Source: Pseudomonadota bacterium (GTDB lineage: Bacteria; Pseudomonadota; Alphaproteobacteria; Rhizobiales; Rhizobiaceae). From it: DNA of 64,000 nucleotides. The stretch is taken from assembly GCA_023399465.1 (NCBI GenBank), contig JAEWPB010000038.1, forward strand, positions 16,838 to 80,837. The letters run 5' to 3'. The notes under the pieces are model-generated. The model was not told the DNA's origin. It saw only the letters and a list, made by a program, of their open reading frames with translations, and made no database searches. Both the position numbers and the translations under genes were made by a program. This document shows positions 8,609 through 16,660 of the stretch, piece by piece. Numbering within the stretch: position 1 is the stretch's first letter; every line of letters begins with the position of its first letter.

Positions 8609-9220
8609 CTAGGGATTGACCCGACGAAGCGTGAGATTGATGCGGCCGCCGTTCTTCAGCAGGGTCGATGTCGACGGATAGATCCGGTCGACACCGTGAA
8701 AACACAGCCGCGCCTTCCCCCCGAGCACGACGACATCGCCGCTCGACAGCCGGAACGACTGCGTGGGGTCCTTGCGCGTCGTGCCTCCCACCCTGAACAG
8801 GCAGGCGTTGCCGAGCGAAATCGACACCACGGCGGTTTCGAGGTCCTGCTCGTCGCGATCCTGATGCATGCCCATGCGGGCGTCATCGTCATAGAAGTTG
8901 ACGAGGCAGGCTTCCGGCAGCTTCGATGACCCGGATACGTCGCGCCAGATCTCCAGAAGCTGTGCCGGCATGGCCGGCCACGGTTTGCCCGTCACGGGAT
9001 GGGTGGCCTGATAGCGATAGCCGCGTTCCTTGTCCGTCACCCAGCCGAGCGCCCCGCAATTGGTCATGCGCACCGACATCGGCTTTCCCGTACCCGGCAT
9101 GGCGGGGACGAAAAGCGGCGCCTCGGCCACCACATCGCGGATCGCGGCGACCAGATCTTCCTGACGCCCCCGATCGAGATAGTCCGGCAAGTGACGCACA
9201 CCATTCGACAGCACCAGCAC
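8609..9220 (-). CDS. alkB: AlkB, alpha-ketoglutarate/Fe(II) DNA repair dioxygenase
   Basis: Oxidative demethylase that repairs 1-methyladenine and 3-methylcytosine in DNA or RNA. The 203-residue protein shows the full iron and cosubstrate set: His119 and Asp121 in MGMHQDRDE, His175 in CFHGVDRI, and Arg193 and Arg199 in GGRINLTLRRV. The nucleotide-recognition lid (MTNCGALGW, GYRYQATHPVTGKPWPAMP) is also typical. The start is uncertain because only GTG codons are available: 9220 is the first after an in-frame stop, with GAGG about 11 nt upstream, and later GTGs are possible. It is convergent with coaA. There is no Ada-type regulator beside it. Confidence 0.93.
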   Translation of the reverse strand: MLVLSNGVRHLPDYLDRGRQEDLVAAIRDVVAEAPLFVPAMPGTGKPMSVRMTNCGALGWVTDKERGYRYQATHPVTGKPWPAMPAQLLEIWRDVSGSSKLPEACLVNFYDDDARMGMHQDRDEQDLETAVVSISLGNACLFRVGGTTRKDPTQSFRLSSGDVVVLGGKARLCFHGVDRIYPSTSTLLKNGGRINLTLRRVNP

Positions 9221-9331
9221 GATCGGAAGTTCCTCGCTTCAACGGACACCAGAGCAACAGCCAGCGCTCGAAGACCATCCGGAATGGAAAGCCCCTGTCG
9301 CCGCCGTACGCCAGCATTCTAGCTCCGGGGC

Positions 9332-9790
9332 TCAGGCTCCGTCGAGGGGCGGAATGCGCAGCACCTGGCCCGGATAGATCTTGTCGGGATCGGTCAGCAT
9401 CGGCTTGTTAGCCTCGAAGATCACCGTGTGCTTGGCGCCCATTCCCTTGCCGTATTGCGCCTCGGCGATCTTCCAGAGGTTGTCGCCCTTCTTCACCGTA
9501 TAGAAAACCGGCGCCTTGGCGGGGGCCTCGGCGACCTTCAGTTCGGAGGCTTCCACCTTGGAAACGCCGAGGGTATTGCCGACCGCAATAACCGCCTTTT
9601 CAAAGGCGCTCTGGTCGGCCACCTCGCCCTTCAGCACGACCTTGTCGCCATCGACCGCGACCTCGACCTGCTGCGTTCCGAGATCATAGGATTCGAGTTC
9701 CTTCTTGACCGCGGCCGCGTCGGGTGCCGCCTCGTCGTCGCCGATGCCGAGCTTCTTCCCGGCACTCTTGATAAAGTCGAACAGGCCCAT
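9332..9790 (-). CDS. kbp: BON-LysM protein (Kbp/YgaU family)
   Basis: Small cytoplasmic protein related to E. coli Kbp (YgaU), a potassium-binding protein linked to osmotic and envelope stress. The 152-residue sequence begins MGLFDFIKSAGKKLG, followed by a BON domain at about 25-85 (VEVAVDGDKVVLKGEVADQ) and a LysM domain at about 100-150 (YTVKKGDNLWKIAEAQYGKG to IYPGQVLRIPPL). There is no signal peptide. The ATG at 9790 is chosen over an upstream in-frame start because GGAGGCGGCA directly precedes it, a near-perfect Shine-Dalgarno. Domain architecture matches Kbp; potassium binding here is inferred from the family. Confidence 0.9.
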   Translation of the reverse strand: MGLFDFIKSAGKKLGIGDDEAAPDAAAVKKELESYDLGTQQVEVAVDGDKVVLKGEVADQSAFEKAVIAVGNTLGVSKVEASELKVAEAPAKAPVFYTVKKGDNLWKIAEAQYGKGMGAKHTVIFEANKPMLTDPDKIYPGQVLRIPPLDGA

Positions 9791-9873
9791 TGCCGCCTCC
9801 TTTTTCACTGCGCAGAGGAAAATTGAGGGCAACCGCCAAAAGACAAGGGCTGAACCCCAGAAATAGCGAAGCG

Positions 9874-10308
9874 CTAGTCGTCGCCAGGACGTCCGCGCAT
9901 CTTCTTCACTTCGCTGCGGCCCGACTTCGCCTTGAGACGCCTTTCCACCGAGCCCTTGGTCGGGCGCGTGGCCTTGCGCACCGGCGGTGGCGGCTCGGCG
10001 GCCTTGGCGATCAGTTCCTTCAGGCGCTCGCGGGCGTCCTCGCGATTTCGCTCCTGACTGCGGAAGCGGTTCGCCTCGATCATCAGCACGCCTTCCTTGG
10101 AGGCGCGACGACCGGCGAGCTTCAGGGCGTTTTCCTTGACCCGGTCGGAAAGCGATGGGGAATTGCGGATGTCGAAGAACAGCTGGACGGCAGTCGACAC
10201 CTTGTTGACGTTCTGTCCGCCGGGACCGCCGGCAAGCACGAACTGCTCGGTCAGTTCCCAGCCGGCAATGATGATCCGGTTGCTGACGTGAAGCGCATCA
10301 CTGGCCAT
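9874..10308 (-). CDS. arfB: ArfB, stalled-ribosome peptidyl-tRNA hydrolase
   Basis: Rescues ribosomes stalled at mRNA 3' ends by hydrolysing peptidyl-tRNA. The 144-residue protein has the catalytic GGQ within GGPGGQNVNKVSTAV (27-39), as in class I release factors, and lacks their codon-recognition domains. The C-terminal tail from about residue 105 is rich in Lys/Arg (KATRPTKGSVERRLKAKSGR), which inserts into the empty mRNA channel. The frame runs further upstream to 10434, but the ATG at 10308 has a GGAG site and gives the family start MASDALHVSNRI. It lies downstream of pckA, separated by the pckA terminator. Confidence 0.94.
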   Translation of the reverse strand: MASDALHVSNRIIIAGWELTEQFVLAGGPGGQNVNKVSTAVQLFFDIRNSPSLSDRVKENALKLAGRRASKEGVLMIEANRFRSQERNREDARERLKELIAKAAEPPPPVRKATRPTKGSVERRLKAKSGRSEVKKMRGRPGDD

Positions 10309-10436
10309 TGTTCGGTTCTCCACACCCGCCCGGCAGCGAACTGCCCGCCCCCGTCCACAGGGCGCGACCTTTCCTGTCTGTAATGGCGCTATCCCAGATC
10401 GCCGCGCTTGAGAAGCTGTACAAGCTCTCATCAACG

Positions 10437-10465
10437 AAAAACCCGGCGGACGGGCCGCCGGGTTT
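10437..10465 (-). terminator. Intrinsic terminator of pckA
   Basis: An 11-bp perfect stem (10439-10449 with 10455-10465, loop 10450-10454) is followed on the minus strand by a run of T. It lies 25 bp past the pckA stop. The outer arm overlaps the parS-like site at 10461-10476. Confidence 0.9.
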
Positions 10466-10476
10466 CACGTGAATCA
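10461..10476 (+). other. parS-like site, asymmetric variant
   Basis: GGTTTCACGTGAATCA differs from the consensus TGTTTCACGTGAAACA at positions 1 and 14. It carries the 14-mer TTTCACGTGAATCA found at four other places in the window. It sits between pckA and arfB and is the most origin-distal copy, about 42 kb from the putative oriC, reading toward it. Confidence 0.65.
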
Positions 10477-10490
10477 CCGATTTCTTATCG

Positions 10491-12101
10491 TTATTCGGCC
10501 GCGTTCCGCGCGCCGGGAGCGGCATCGAGTACCTTGCCGTCAACGTGATCTTCGAACTTGGCGAAGTTCGCGATGAACATGTCGACCAGCTTCTTTGCCT
10601 GTGCGTCGTAGGCGGCACCGTCCGACCAGGTCGAACGCGGATCAAGGATGCTGCCGTCCACGCCTTCGACCGCGACCGGAACCGCGAAACCGAAATTGGC
10701 GTCCTGGCGGAAGTCGGCGTTCTTCAGCTCACCCGTGAGCGCAGCACTGAGCAGCGCGCGGGTGGCCTTGATCGGCATGCGGTGGCCGGTGCCGTAGGCG
10801 CCGCCGGTCCAGCCGGTGTTCACCAGCCAGCAATCGACGCCGTGTTCGCGGATCAGTTCCTTCAGCAGGTTGCCGTATTCAGCCGGGTGACGCGGCATGA
10901 ACGGAGCGCCAAAGCAGGTCGAGAATGTCGCTTCGGGCTCGGTCACGCCCTTCTCCGTACCGGCAACCTTGGCGGTGTAGCCCGAGAGGAAGTGGTACAT
11001 CGCCTGTTCCGGCGTCAACCGGGCGATCGGCGGCAGCACGGCGAAGGCATCGGCCGTCAGCATGATGATCGTCTTCGGATGGCCGGCCATGCCGGTTTCC
11101 GAGGCATTCGGGATGAAATGCAGCGGATAGGCGCTACGGGTGTTCTCGGTCAGCGAGCCGTCGTTGAAATCCGGGACCCGGTTTTCATCGAGGACAACGT
11201 TTTCCAGCACCGTGCCGAAGCGACGGGTTGCGGCATAGATCTCCGGCTCTGCTTCCGCCGACAGGCGGATCGCCTTGGCATAGCAGCCGCCTTCGAAATT
11301 GAAGATGCCGGTCTTGCCCCAGCCATGCTCGTCATCGCCGATGAGCGTGCGTGCCGGATCGGCCGAAAGCGTGGTCTTGCCGGTGCCCGACAGACCGAAG
11401 AAGACGGCCGAATCGCCAGCCGGACCGACGTTCGCCGAGCAGTGCATCGGCATTACGCCCTTGGCCGGAAGCAGGTAGTTCAGGACGGTGAACACAGACT
11501 TCTTGTTTTCGCCGGCGTAGGAAGTGCCGCCAATCAGGATCAGGCCATTGGTCAGGTCGCAAGCGATCACGGTCTCGCTGCGGCAGCCATGGCGCTCGGG
11601 ATCAGCGCGGAAGCTCGGCAGGTTGATGATCGTGAGCTTCTGCTGGAACGACGTCAGCGCCGAACGCTCCGGACGGATCAGCAGGTTGCGGATGAACAGC
11701 GCATGCCAGGCAAGTTCCGTCACCATGCGAACGGGAAGCGCGTTCTCGGCATCGGCACCGCCGATCAGATCCTGAACGAAGAGTTCCTTGTCCTTGGCAT
11801 GAGCCAGCATGTCCTGACGCAGCACCTCGAAGTGCTCCGGCGACATCGGCTTGTTGTTGTCCCACCAGATATGCGGTTCGGTGGAAGCGTCGCGGACGAC
11901 GAACTTGTCCTTCGGCGAACGGCCGGTGTGCTGGCCGGTGCGGGCGCGCAGGGCGCCGTCGATGGTCAGGTCCGCCTCACCGCGGCGAATCGCTTCCTCG
12001 TAAAGCTGAGGCTCGGAAAAGTTGTAGCGAATGCTCTTCGCTTCGCCCAGCCCAATGGCAGTCACACCGTTTTTCGGGTTGTGAACTCCAAATTCCTCCA
12101 T
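10491..12101 (-). CDS. pckA: Phosphoenolpyruvate carboxykinase (ATP), PckA
   Basis: Converts oxaloacetate and ATP to phosphoenolpyruvate, the entry step of gluconeogenesis needed for growth on dicarboxylates. The 536-residue protein shows GRSPKDKFVVRD, the GLSGTGKTTLS P-loop at 236-246, the following ADP region with its GDDEHGWG metal-binding motif, and FEGGCYAK. The ATG at 12101 gives the family N-terminus MEEFGVHNPKNGV; the frame is open upstream. It is transcribed away from chvI across a 343-bp AT-rich gap, the arrangement known in Sinorhizobium and Agrobacterium. Published work ties rhizobial pckA expression to the ChvI/ChvG system, so regulation from the shared gap is plausible. Confidence 0.98.
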   Translation of the reverse strand: MEEFGVHNPKNGVTAIGLGEAKSIRYNFSEPQLYEEAIRRGEADLTIDGALRARTGQHTGRSPKDKFVVRDASTEPHIWWDNNKPMSPEHFEVLRQDMLAHAKDKELFVQDLIGGADAENALPVRMVTELAWHALFIRNLLIRPERSALTSFQQKLTIINLPSFRADPERHGCRSETVIACDLTNGLILIGGTSYAGENKKSVFTVLNYLLPAKGVMPMHCSANVGPAGDSAVFFGLSGTGKTTLSADPARTLIGDDEHGWGKTGIFNFEGGCYAKAIRLSAEAEPEIYAATRRFGTVLENVVLDENRVPDFNDGSLTENTRSAYPLHFIPNASETGMAGHPKTIIMLTADAFAVLPPIARLTPEQAMYHFLSGYTAKVAGTEKGVTEPEATFSTCFGAPFMPRHPAEYGNLLKELIREHGVDCWLVNTGWTGGAYGTGHRMPIKATRALLSAALTGELKNADFRQDANFGFAVPVAVEGVDGSILDPRSTWSDGAAYDAQAKKLVDMFIANFAKFEDHVDGKVLDAAPGARNAAE

Positions 12102-12444
12102 GGTCACTTTTCCTTCGCTTGGGGGCCATAGCCGTTGAATTTTTCGGGAAAATAGGAGCCGGTTTTTAAAAACGCAATATACCAAAGAATGAAAAAACGA
12201 ATAATATCATACAATTAATCGATTTAAATTTTTTCCGATTACTTTAAATCGTTTGAACCGGGGAGTTGATTCACCTCCCGTGCTATACTCCCCCCGTACT
12301 TGGCGGAGATACCGGGGGACCCACTCTTTATCTTTGCCACAATTTGTTCCACCTTTATCCTCAGAAAGCGCATCGGCGGCGACGCCGGACCTGGAGGAAC
12401 CTGTTTCCGGGAGATGCCAACTGATGACGATGGAGACGAACAGC
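12102..12444. promoter_or_regulatory. Divergent pckA-chvI regulatory region
   Basis: 343 bp with no convincing gene. The pckA-proximal half (about 12140-12260) is strikingly AT-rich against the GC-rich surroundings and must hold the pckA promoter. It contains an inverted repeat at 12220-12251. The chvI-proximal half is GC-richer and contains the chvI leader. In-frame codons upstream of chvI exist but lack a start with a good ribosome site. Confidence 0.7.
12220..12251. repeat. AT-rich inverted repeat between pckA and chvI
   Basis: CGATTTAAA (12220-12228) and TTTAAATCG (12243-12251) are perfect 9-bp inverted arms separated by 14 bp. The centre-to-centre spacing is about two helical turns, suiting a dimeric regulator. 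Which protein binds is not known. Confidence 0.55.
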
Positions 12445-13167
12445 ATGGTGACAATCGCGCTCGTGGATGACGATCGTAATATCCTTACCTCCGTTTCGAT
12501 TGCTCTGGAGGCTGAAGGATATAAGGTCGAGACATACACTGATGGCGCCTCGGCGCTTGACGGTTTGCTCGCACGTCCGCCCCAGCTCGCGATCTTCGAT
12601 ATAAAGATGCCGCGCATGGATGGCATGGAGCTCCTGCGGCGGCTTCGCCAGAAGTCCGATCTCCCGGTGATCTTCCTCACGTCCAAGGACGAAGAGATCG
12701 ATGAACTTTTCGGCCTCAAGATGGGCGCCGACGACTTCATCACCAAGCCGTTTTCTCAGCGCCTGCTGGTCGAACGGGTCAAGGCCGTTCTCCGCCGGGC
12801 CGCCAGCCGCGAGGCCGCCGCCGCCGGCACCGCCCCCAAGCCGGGCGTCGTGCAACAGGCCCGCTCGCTCGAGCGGGGCCAGCTGGTCATGGACCAGGAA
12901 CGCCATACCTGCACCTGGAAGGGCGAGCCGGTGACGCTGACCGTCACCGAATTCCTGATCCTGCACTCGCTGGCGCAGCGCCCCGGCGTGGTCAAGAGCC
13001 GCGACGCGCTGATGGACGCCGCATATGACGAGCAGGTCTATGTTGACGACCGCACCATCGATAGCCATATCAAGCGCCTGCGCAAGAAGTTCAAAATGGT
13101 CGACCCCGACTTCGACATGATTGAAACACTCTACGGAGTCGGATACCGGTTCCGCGAAGCGGCCTGA
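12445..13167 (+). CDS. chvI: ChvI, OmpR-type response regulator
   Basis: Transcription factor of the ChvG/ChvI (ExoS/ChvI) system, which controls acid response, exopolysaccharide, motility and virulence or symbiosis genes in rhizobia. The 240-residue protein has a receiver domain (phospho-acceptor Asp52 in IFDIKMPRMDG, acidic pair in LVDDDRN, lysine in TKPFS) and a C-terminal winged helix with the DDRTIDSHIKRLRKKF recognition region and the YGVGYRF ending. The linker is Ala-rich. Three in-frame ATGs are near: 12424, 12430 and 12445. The last fits the family start (M-x-TIALVDDDRN) and has GGAG nine bases upstream. chvG follows 126 bp downstream on the same strand. Confidence 0.97.
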   Translation: MVTIALVDDDRNILTSVSIALEAEGYKVETYTDGASALDGLLARPPQLAIFDIKMPRMDGMELLRRLRQKSDLPVIFLTSKDEEIDELFGLKMGADDFITKPFSQRLLVERVKAVLRRAASREAAAAGTAPKPGVVQQARSLERGQLVMDQERHTCTWKGEPVTLTVTEFLILHSLAQRPGVVKSRDALMDAAYDEQVYVDDRTIDSHIKRLRKKFKMVDPDFDMIETLYGVGYRFREAA

Positions 13168-13293
13168 ATGGCTATGACGCCAGTTCCGGCCGGTTTCTCC
13201 GCATATCCGGCGGGAGCGTGTCGACAAAGACCGGCACTCACAGAAAGATGCAGGCGGAATGGCCAGTTCCGTCATTGCGAAAGGGCGTAGGAC

Positions 13294-15084
13294 TTGGCAA
13301 CGCTGCCACTGGAAAAGGACATGGACGAGGCGGATGGCCCGATCGGCCGCCGCGGCGCGCGCCGCTTGTGGTCGCGGCCGTTCACCCTCATTCGCCGGCT
13401 CTTCGGCAATGCCGTGTTTTCCAGCCTCACCCGCCGGATCCTGTTCTTCAATCTCGCCGCGCTGGTGGTTCTGGTCGGCGGCATTCTCTATCTCAACCAG
13501 TTCCGCGAGGGCCTCATCGACGCGCGCGTCGAAAGCCTTCTGACCCAGGGCGAGATCATCGCCGGGGCAATATCCGCATCCGCTTCGGTCGACACCAACT
13601 CGATCACCATCGATCCGGAAAAGCTGCTGGAGTTGCAGGCGGGACAGAGCATCACGCCGATCCCCAACGACGAGGATCTCGAATTCCCGATCGATCCCGA
13701 GCGTGTCGCGCCGGTGTTGCGCCGGCTGATTTCGCCGACCCGCACGCGCGCCCGCATCTTCGACGCCGATGCCAACCTGCTGCTGGATTCCCGCCATCTC
13801 TATTCGCGCGGCCAGGTCCTGCGTTTCGACCTGCCGCCGATCGAGACCGAGAGCGGCGAGATCGCCGGCTGGCTCACCAGCTGGTTCAACAAGATACTGC
13901 AGCCCGGCAACCTGCCGGTCTACAAGGAAGCGCCCGGGGGCGACGGCTCGATCTATCCCGAGGTGATGAACGCGCTCACCGGCGTGCGTGGCGCCGTCGT
14001 CCGCGTAACCGACAACGGCGAGCAGATCATCTCGGTCGCCGTGCCCGTCCAGCGTTTCCGCGCCGTGCTCGGCGTGCTGCTTCTGTCGACCCAGGCCGGC
14101 GACATCGACAAGATCGTGCATGCCGAGCGGCTTGCGATCATGCGGGTGTTCGGCGTTGCCGCCCTGGTCAACGTGGTCATGGCATTGCTTCTGTCATCGA
14201 CCATCGCCAATCCGTTGCGCCGTCTTGCCGCTGCGGCCATCCGTGTCCGGCGCGGCTCGAAGGAGCGCGAGGAAATCCCTGACTTCTCGTCCCGCCAGGA
14301 CGAGATCGGCAACCTGTCGGTGGCGTTGCGCGAGATGACGACGGCGCTCTACGACCGCATCGACGCGATCGAGAGCTTCGCCGCCGACGTCAGCCACGAA
14401 CTGAAGAACCCGCTGACCTCGCTTCGCAGCGCCGTCGAAACGCTGCCGCTTGCCCGCACCGACGAATCAAAGAAGCGATTGATGGACGTGATCCAGCACG
14501 ACGTCCGTCGCCTCGACCGTCTGATCAGCGATATTTCCGACGCCTCGCGCCTGGATGCGGAACTGGCGCGCGTCGATGCCAAGTCGCTGGATCTTGAGAA
14601 TCTGCTCGGCGACCTGGTCGAAGTTTCCCGCCAGATCAGCAGCACGAAGAAGCCGGTGCAGATCGATTTCGTCGTCGACCGCAAGCCGGGAAGCAAGGCC
14701 AAGTTCCGGGTGCTCGGCCACGATCTTCGCATCGGCCAGGTCGTCACCAATCTCATCGAGAACGCCCGCTCCTTCGTTCCCGCCGAAAACGGCCGGATCG
14801 TCGTGCGGCTGTCGCGCTCGCGTACCCGCTGCATCGTACAGGTAGAAGACAACGGCCCCGGCATCCAGGCCGAAGACATCGACCGGATCTTCGAGCGGTT
14901 CTACACTGACCGTCCCGACAGCGAGGGCTTTGGCCAGAATTCCGGTCTCGGCCTGTCGATCAGCCGGCAGATAGCCGAAGCGCATAACGGTACCCTCAAG
15001 GCCGAGAATATCGTCGATCCCGAAACCGGCAAACTGCTTGGCGCCCGCTTCACCTTGAGCCTTCCCGCGGACACCAGCCAATGA
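13294..15084 (+). CDS. chvG: ChvG (ExoS), sensor histidine kinase
   Basis: Inner-membrane kinase partner of ChvI; in Agrobacterium and Sinorhizobium it is held inactive by periplasmic ExoR. The 596-residue protein has a basic N-terminus, a membrane span near 50-70 (FFNLAALVVLVGGILYL), a periplasmic sensor domain of about 220 residues, a second span near 285-305, a HAMP region, the dimerisation H-box SHELKNPLTSLR with His368, and an ATPase domain with NLIENARS, DNGPGI and GLGLSI boxes. The start is TTG at 13294 with AAGGG 8 nt upstream; an ATG at 13321 is an alternative. Its end overlaps hprK by four bases. Confidence 0.96.
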   Translation: MATLPLEKDMDEADGPIGRRGARRLWSRPFTLIRRLFGNAVFSSLTRRILFFNLAALVVLVGGILYLNQFREGLIDARVESLLTQGEIIAGAISASASVDTNSITIDPEKLLELQAGQSITPIPNDEDLEFPIDPERVAPVLRRLISPTRTRARIFDADANLLLDSRHLYSRGQVLRFDLPPIETESGEIAGWLTSWFNKILQPGNLPVYKEAPGGDGSIYPEVMNALTGVRGAVVRVTDNGEQIISVAVPVQRFRAVLGVLLLSTQAGDIDKIVHAERLAIMRVFGVAALVNVVMALLLSSTIANPLRRLAAAAIRVRRGSKEREEIPDFSSRQDEIGNLSVALREMTTALYDRIDAIESFAADVSHELKNPLTSLRSAVETLPLARTDESKKRLMDVIQHDVRRLDRLISDISDASRLDAELARVDAKSLDLENLLGDLVEVSRQISSTKKPVQIDFVVDRKPGSKAKFRVLGHDLRIGQVVTNLIENARSFVPAENGRIVVRLSRSRTRCIVQVEDNGPGIQAEDIDRIFERFYTDRPDSEGFGQNSGLGLSISRQIAEAHNGTLKAENIVDPETGKLLGARFTLSLPADTSQ

Positions 15085-15533
15085 CCGCGGATGCCGGCAA
15101 CGTCCATGCGACTGCGATCGTTGTCGGCACCACCGGATTGTTGTTCGTCGGCCCTTCCGGCTGCGGCAAGTCGGCTCTGGCGCTCGCCTGCCTCGCTTCC
15201 GCCCGTCGTTCTGGACAATTTTCTGCGCTCGTCGGCGATGACCAGGTTTTTGTCGCCCTGCACAACGGCAGGGTGGTCGCCCGCCGCCCGGAGACGATCG
15301 CCGGCCTGATTGAAATCCGCGGCGCCGGCATCGCCGCCGTCGACAGTCTTTCGGCGGCAGTGATGCACCACGCGGTTCGCCCCGTCGATCTGGCGACCGC
15401 TGACCGGCTGCCGGCGGAACACGAGCAATACCAGGTGGTTGACGGCGCCTGCCTGCCGCTTGTCCGCCTGCCTGCGACGAGCCCGGATCCGCTCGCCGCA
15501 CTCGCCGCCTTAATCCCGGCGCTACGCTTTTGA
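15081..15533 (+). CDS. hprK: HprK, short HPr kinase/phosphorylase
   Basis: Regulatory kinase that phosphorylates HPr on serine, coupling carbon state to gene control. The 150-residue protein contains only the catalytic domain: P-loop GPSGCGKS at 24-31, LVGDDQVFV and the IEIRGAGI signature. The roughly 130-residue N-terminal domain of the Firmicute enzyme is absent, which is typical of alphaproteobacterial HprK. The ATGA overlap with chvG implies coupled translation. In the 241-bp gap after it, a small hairpin (15647-15660) followed by ATTTTAT could be a weak terminator, and the rest shows nothing clear. Confidence 0.93.
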   Translation: MTADAGNVHATAIVVGTTGLLFVGPSGCGKSALALACLASARRSGQFSALVGDDQVFVALHNGRVVARRPETIAGLIEIRGAGIAAVDSLSAAVMHHAVRPVDLATADRLPAEHEQYQVVDGACLPLVRLPATSPDPLAALAALIPALRF

Positions 15534-15774
15534 AACACCCGTTCGCCACCGCACCGCAGTTGAGTGAGCGCTCTCTGATATATCGATCTATGACGGGCGG
15601 TTTCCCGGAAAAACCGGCCGAATCCGGCTCTCCTGCGGCCTCTCGGGTGCGATTTCGCACATTTTATCCTTGAACTTCATCTTTTCATCGCCAAGATGAA
15701 CCGCACCGATGGACGGGCATGCTGCATTGCGGTATCTGGCCGTCCGTTTGCATGTGCGATGGGAGCAGTAAAAC

Positions 15775-16176
15775 ATGATCGGACTTGTGCTTGTCACTCA
15801 CGGCAAGCTGGCTGAAGAGTTTCGTCATGCGGTGGAGCATGTCGTTGGTCCGCAAAAGTTCATCGAAACCGTGTCGATCGGGCCTGAAGATGACATGGAT
15901 CAGCGGCGCCAGGATATCCTCGATGCCGTCGCCCGCGCCGAGGACGGCCACGGGGTCATCATCCTCACCGACATGTTCGGCGGCACCCCGTCGAACCTTG
16001 CCATCTCGGTGATGAAGAGCGGCACGATCGATGTGATCGCCGGCGTCAACCTGCCGATGCTGATCAAGCTCGCCGGCGTGCGCGGCGAGAACAACATGGA
16101 AAAGGCCCTCGCCGAGGCTTCCGAAGCGGGGCGTAAATATATCAATGTCGCAAGCCGCGTCCTCAGCGGCAAATAA
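15775..16176 (+). CDS. PTS system mannose-type EIIA component
   Basis: Phosphoryl-acceptor protein of the EIIA(Man) family, 133 residues. The active-site histidine is His9 in LVLVTHGKLAEEF, and the DMFGGTPSNLAIS segment is the family signature. No EIIB/EIIC permease genes are present here, so as elsewhere in rhizobia the protein is more likely regulatory than a sugar transporter. It is followed by HPr 20 bp downstream and preceded by hprK. Often labelled manX or ptsL. Which target it modulates cannot be read from the sequence. Confidence 0.93.
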   Translation: MIGLVLVTHGKLAEEFRHAVEHVVGPQKFIETVSIGPEDDMDQRRQDILDAVARAEDGHGVIILTDMFGGTPSNLAISVMKSGTIDVIAGVNLPMLIKLAGVRGENNMEKALAEASEAGRKYINVASRVLSGK

Positions 16177-16196
16177 TGGGAACATAAACTCCGGCC

Positions 16197-16472
16197 ATGA
16201 CGTCGCTCTCGCGGGAACTGCTCATCATCAACAAGCGCGGCCTGCATGCGCGCGCCTCGGCGAAATTCGTCCAGACGGTCGAGTCCTTCAACGCTACCAT
16301 TTCCGTGTCCAAGGACGGCACCACGGTCGGCGGCAACTCGATCATGGGACTGATGATGCTGGCGGCAAGCCCCGGCTGCTCGGTGCTGGTCACCGCAAGC
16401 GGCGCCGAGGCCGAACCGGCCCTCGATGCCCTGGAAAAGCTGGTAGCCGACCGCTTCGGCGAAGAAATGTAA
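16197..16472 (+). CDS. ptsH: HPr phosphocarrier protein
   Basis: Small cytosolic phosphocarrier of 91 residues. His17 in KRGLHARASAKF accepts phosphate from enzyme I; Ser48 in GGNSIMGLMML is the regulatory site expected to be modified by HprK. It sits just after the EIIA gene. With hprK and EIIA(Man) it makes the incomplete regulatory PTS typical of alphaproteobacteria; enzyme I is not in the window. Confidence 0.95.
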   Translation: MTSLSRELLIINKRGLHARASAKFVQTVESFNATISVSKDGTTVGGNSIMGLMMLAASPGCSVLVTASGAEAEPALDALEKLVADRFGEEM

Positions 16473-16492
16473 CAATCCAGCTCGGCAAATCG

Positions 16493-16520
16493 ACATAAAG
16501 ATATAAAGACCTCTTTATGT
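16493..16520. promoter_or_regulatory. Candidate ArsR-family operator upstream of ahcY
   Basis: ATAAAGA-CC-TCTTTAT (16503-16518) is a perfect inverted repeat with a 2-bp centre, preceded by a direct copy ATAAAGAT (16495-16502). The outer arms also pair as a 9-bp repeat (16493-16501 with 16512-16520). The layout resembles operators of ArsR-type regulators. SahR, which controls methyl-cycle genes including ahcY in proteobacteria, is the natural candidate by inference. It lies about 140 bp before the ahcY start. It could instead be the 3' hairpin of the ptsH transcript. Confidence 0.5.
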
Positions 16521-16660
16521 GCTTATTGCCAGAATGACCGAAGCCTGCTAAACGCGATGCAGTATCCGCAAAGCGTCACGCGGAGTTTCGTGCATCTTTT
16601 GCTTTGGCCTTTCCCTCCATAGCGGGAATGAAAGATGCGTTCATTCAGCTGGAGAGTTTC

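Noticed and set aside
12361..14121. 586-residue open frame antisense to chvI/chvG
   Set aside because: Covers two genes on the other strand with clear domains; no ribosome site or recognisable motif.
15588..15797. Short minus-strand frame in the hprK-EIIA gap
   Set aside because: Arbitrary composition, no ribosome site, overlaps the EIIA start.
16473..16660. SAH or SAM riboswitch upstream of ahcY
   Set aside because: No pseudoknot or conserved core seen; the short inverted repeat looks like a DNA operator instead.
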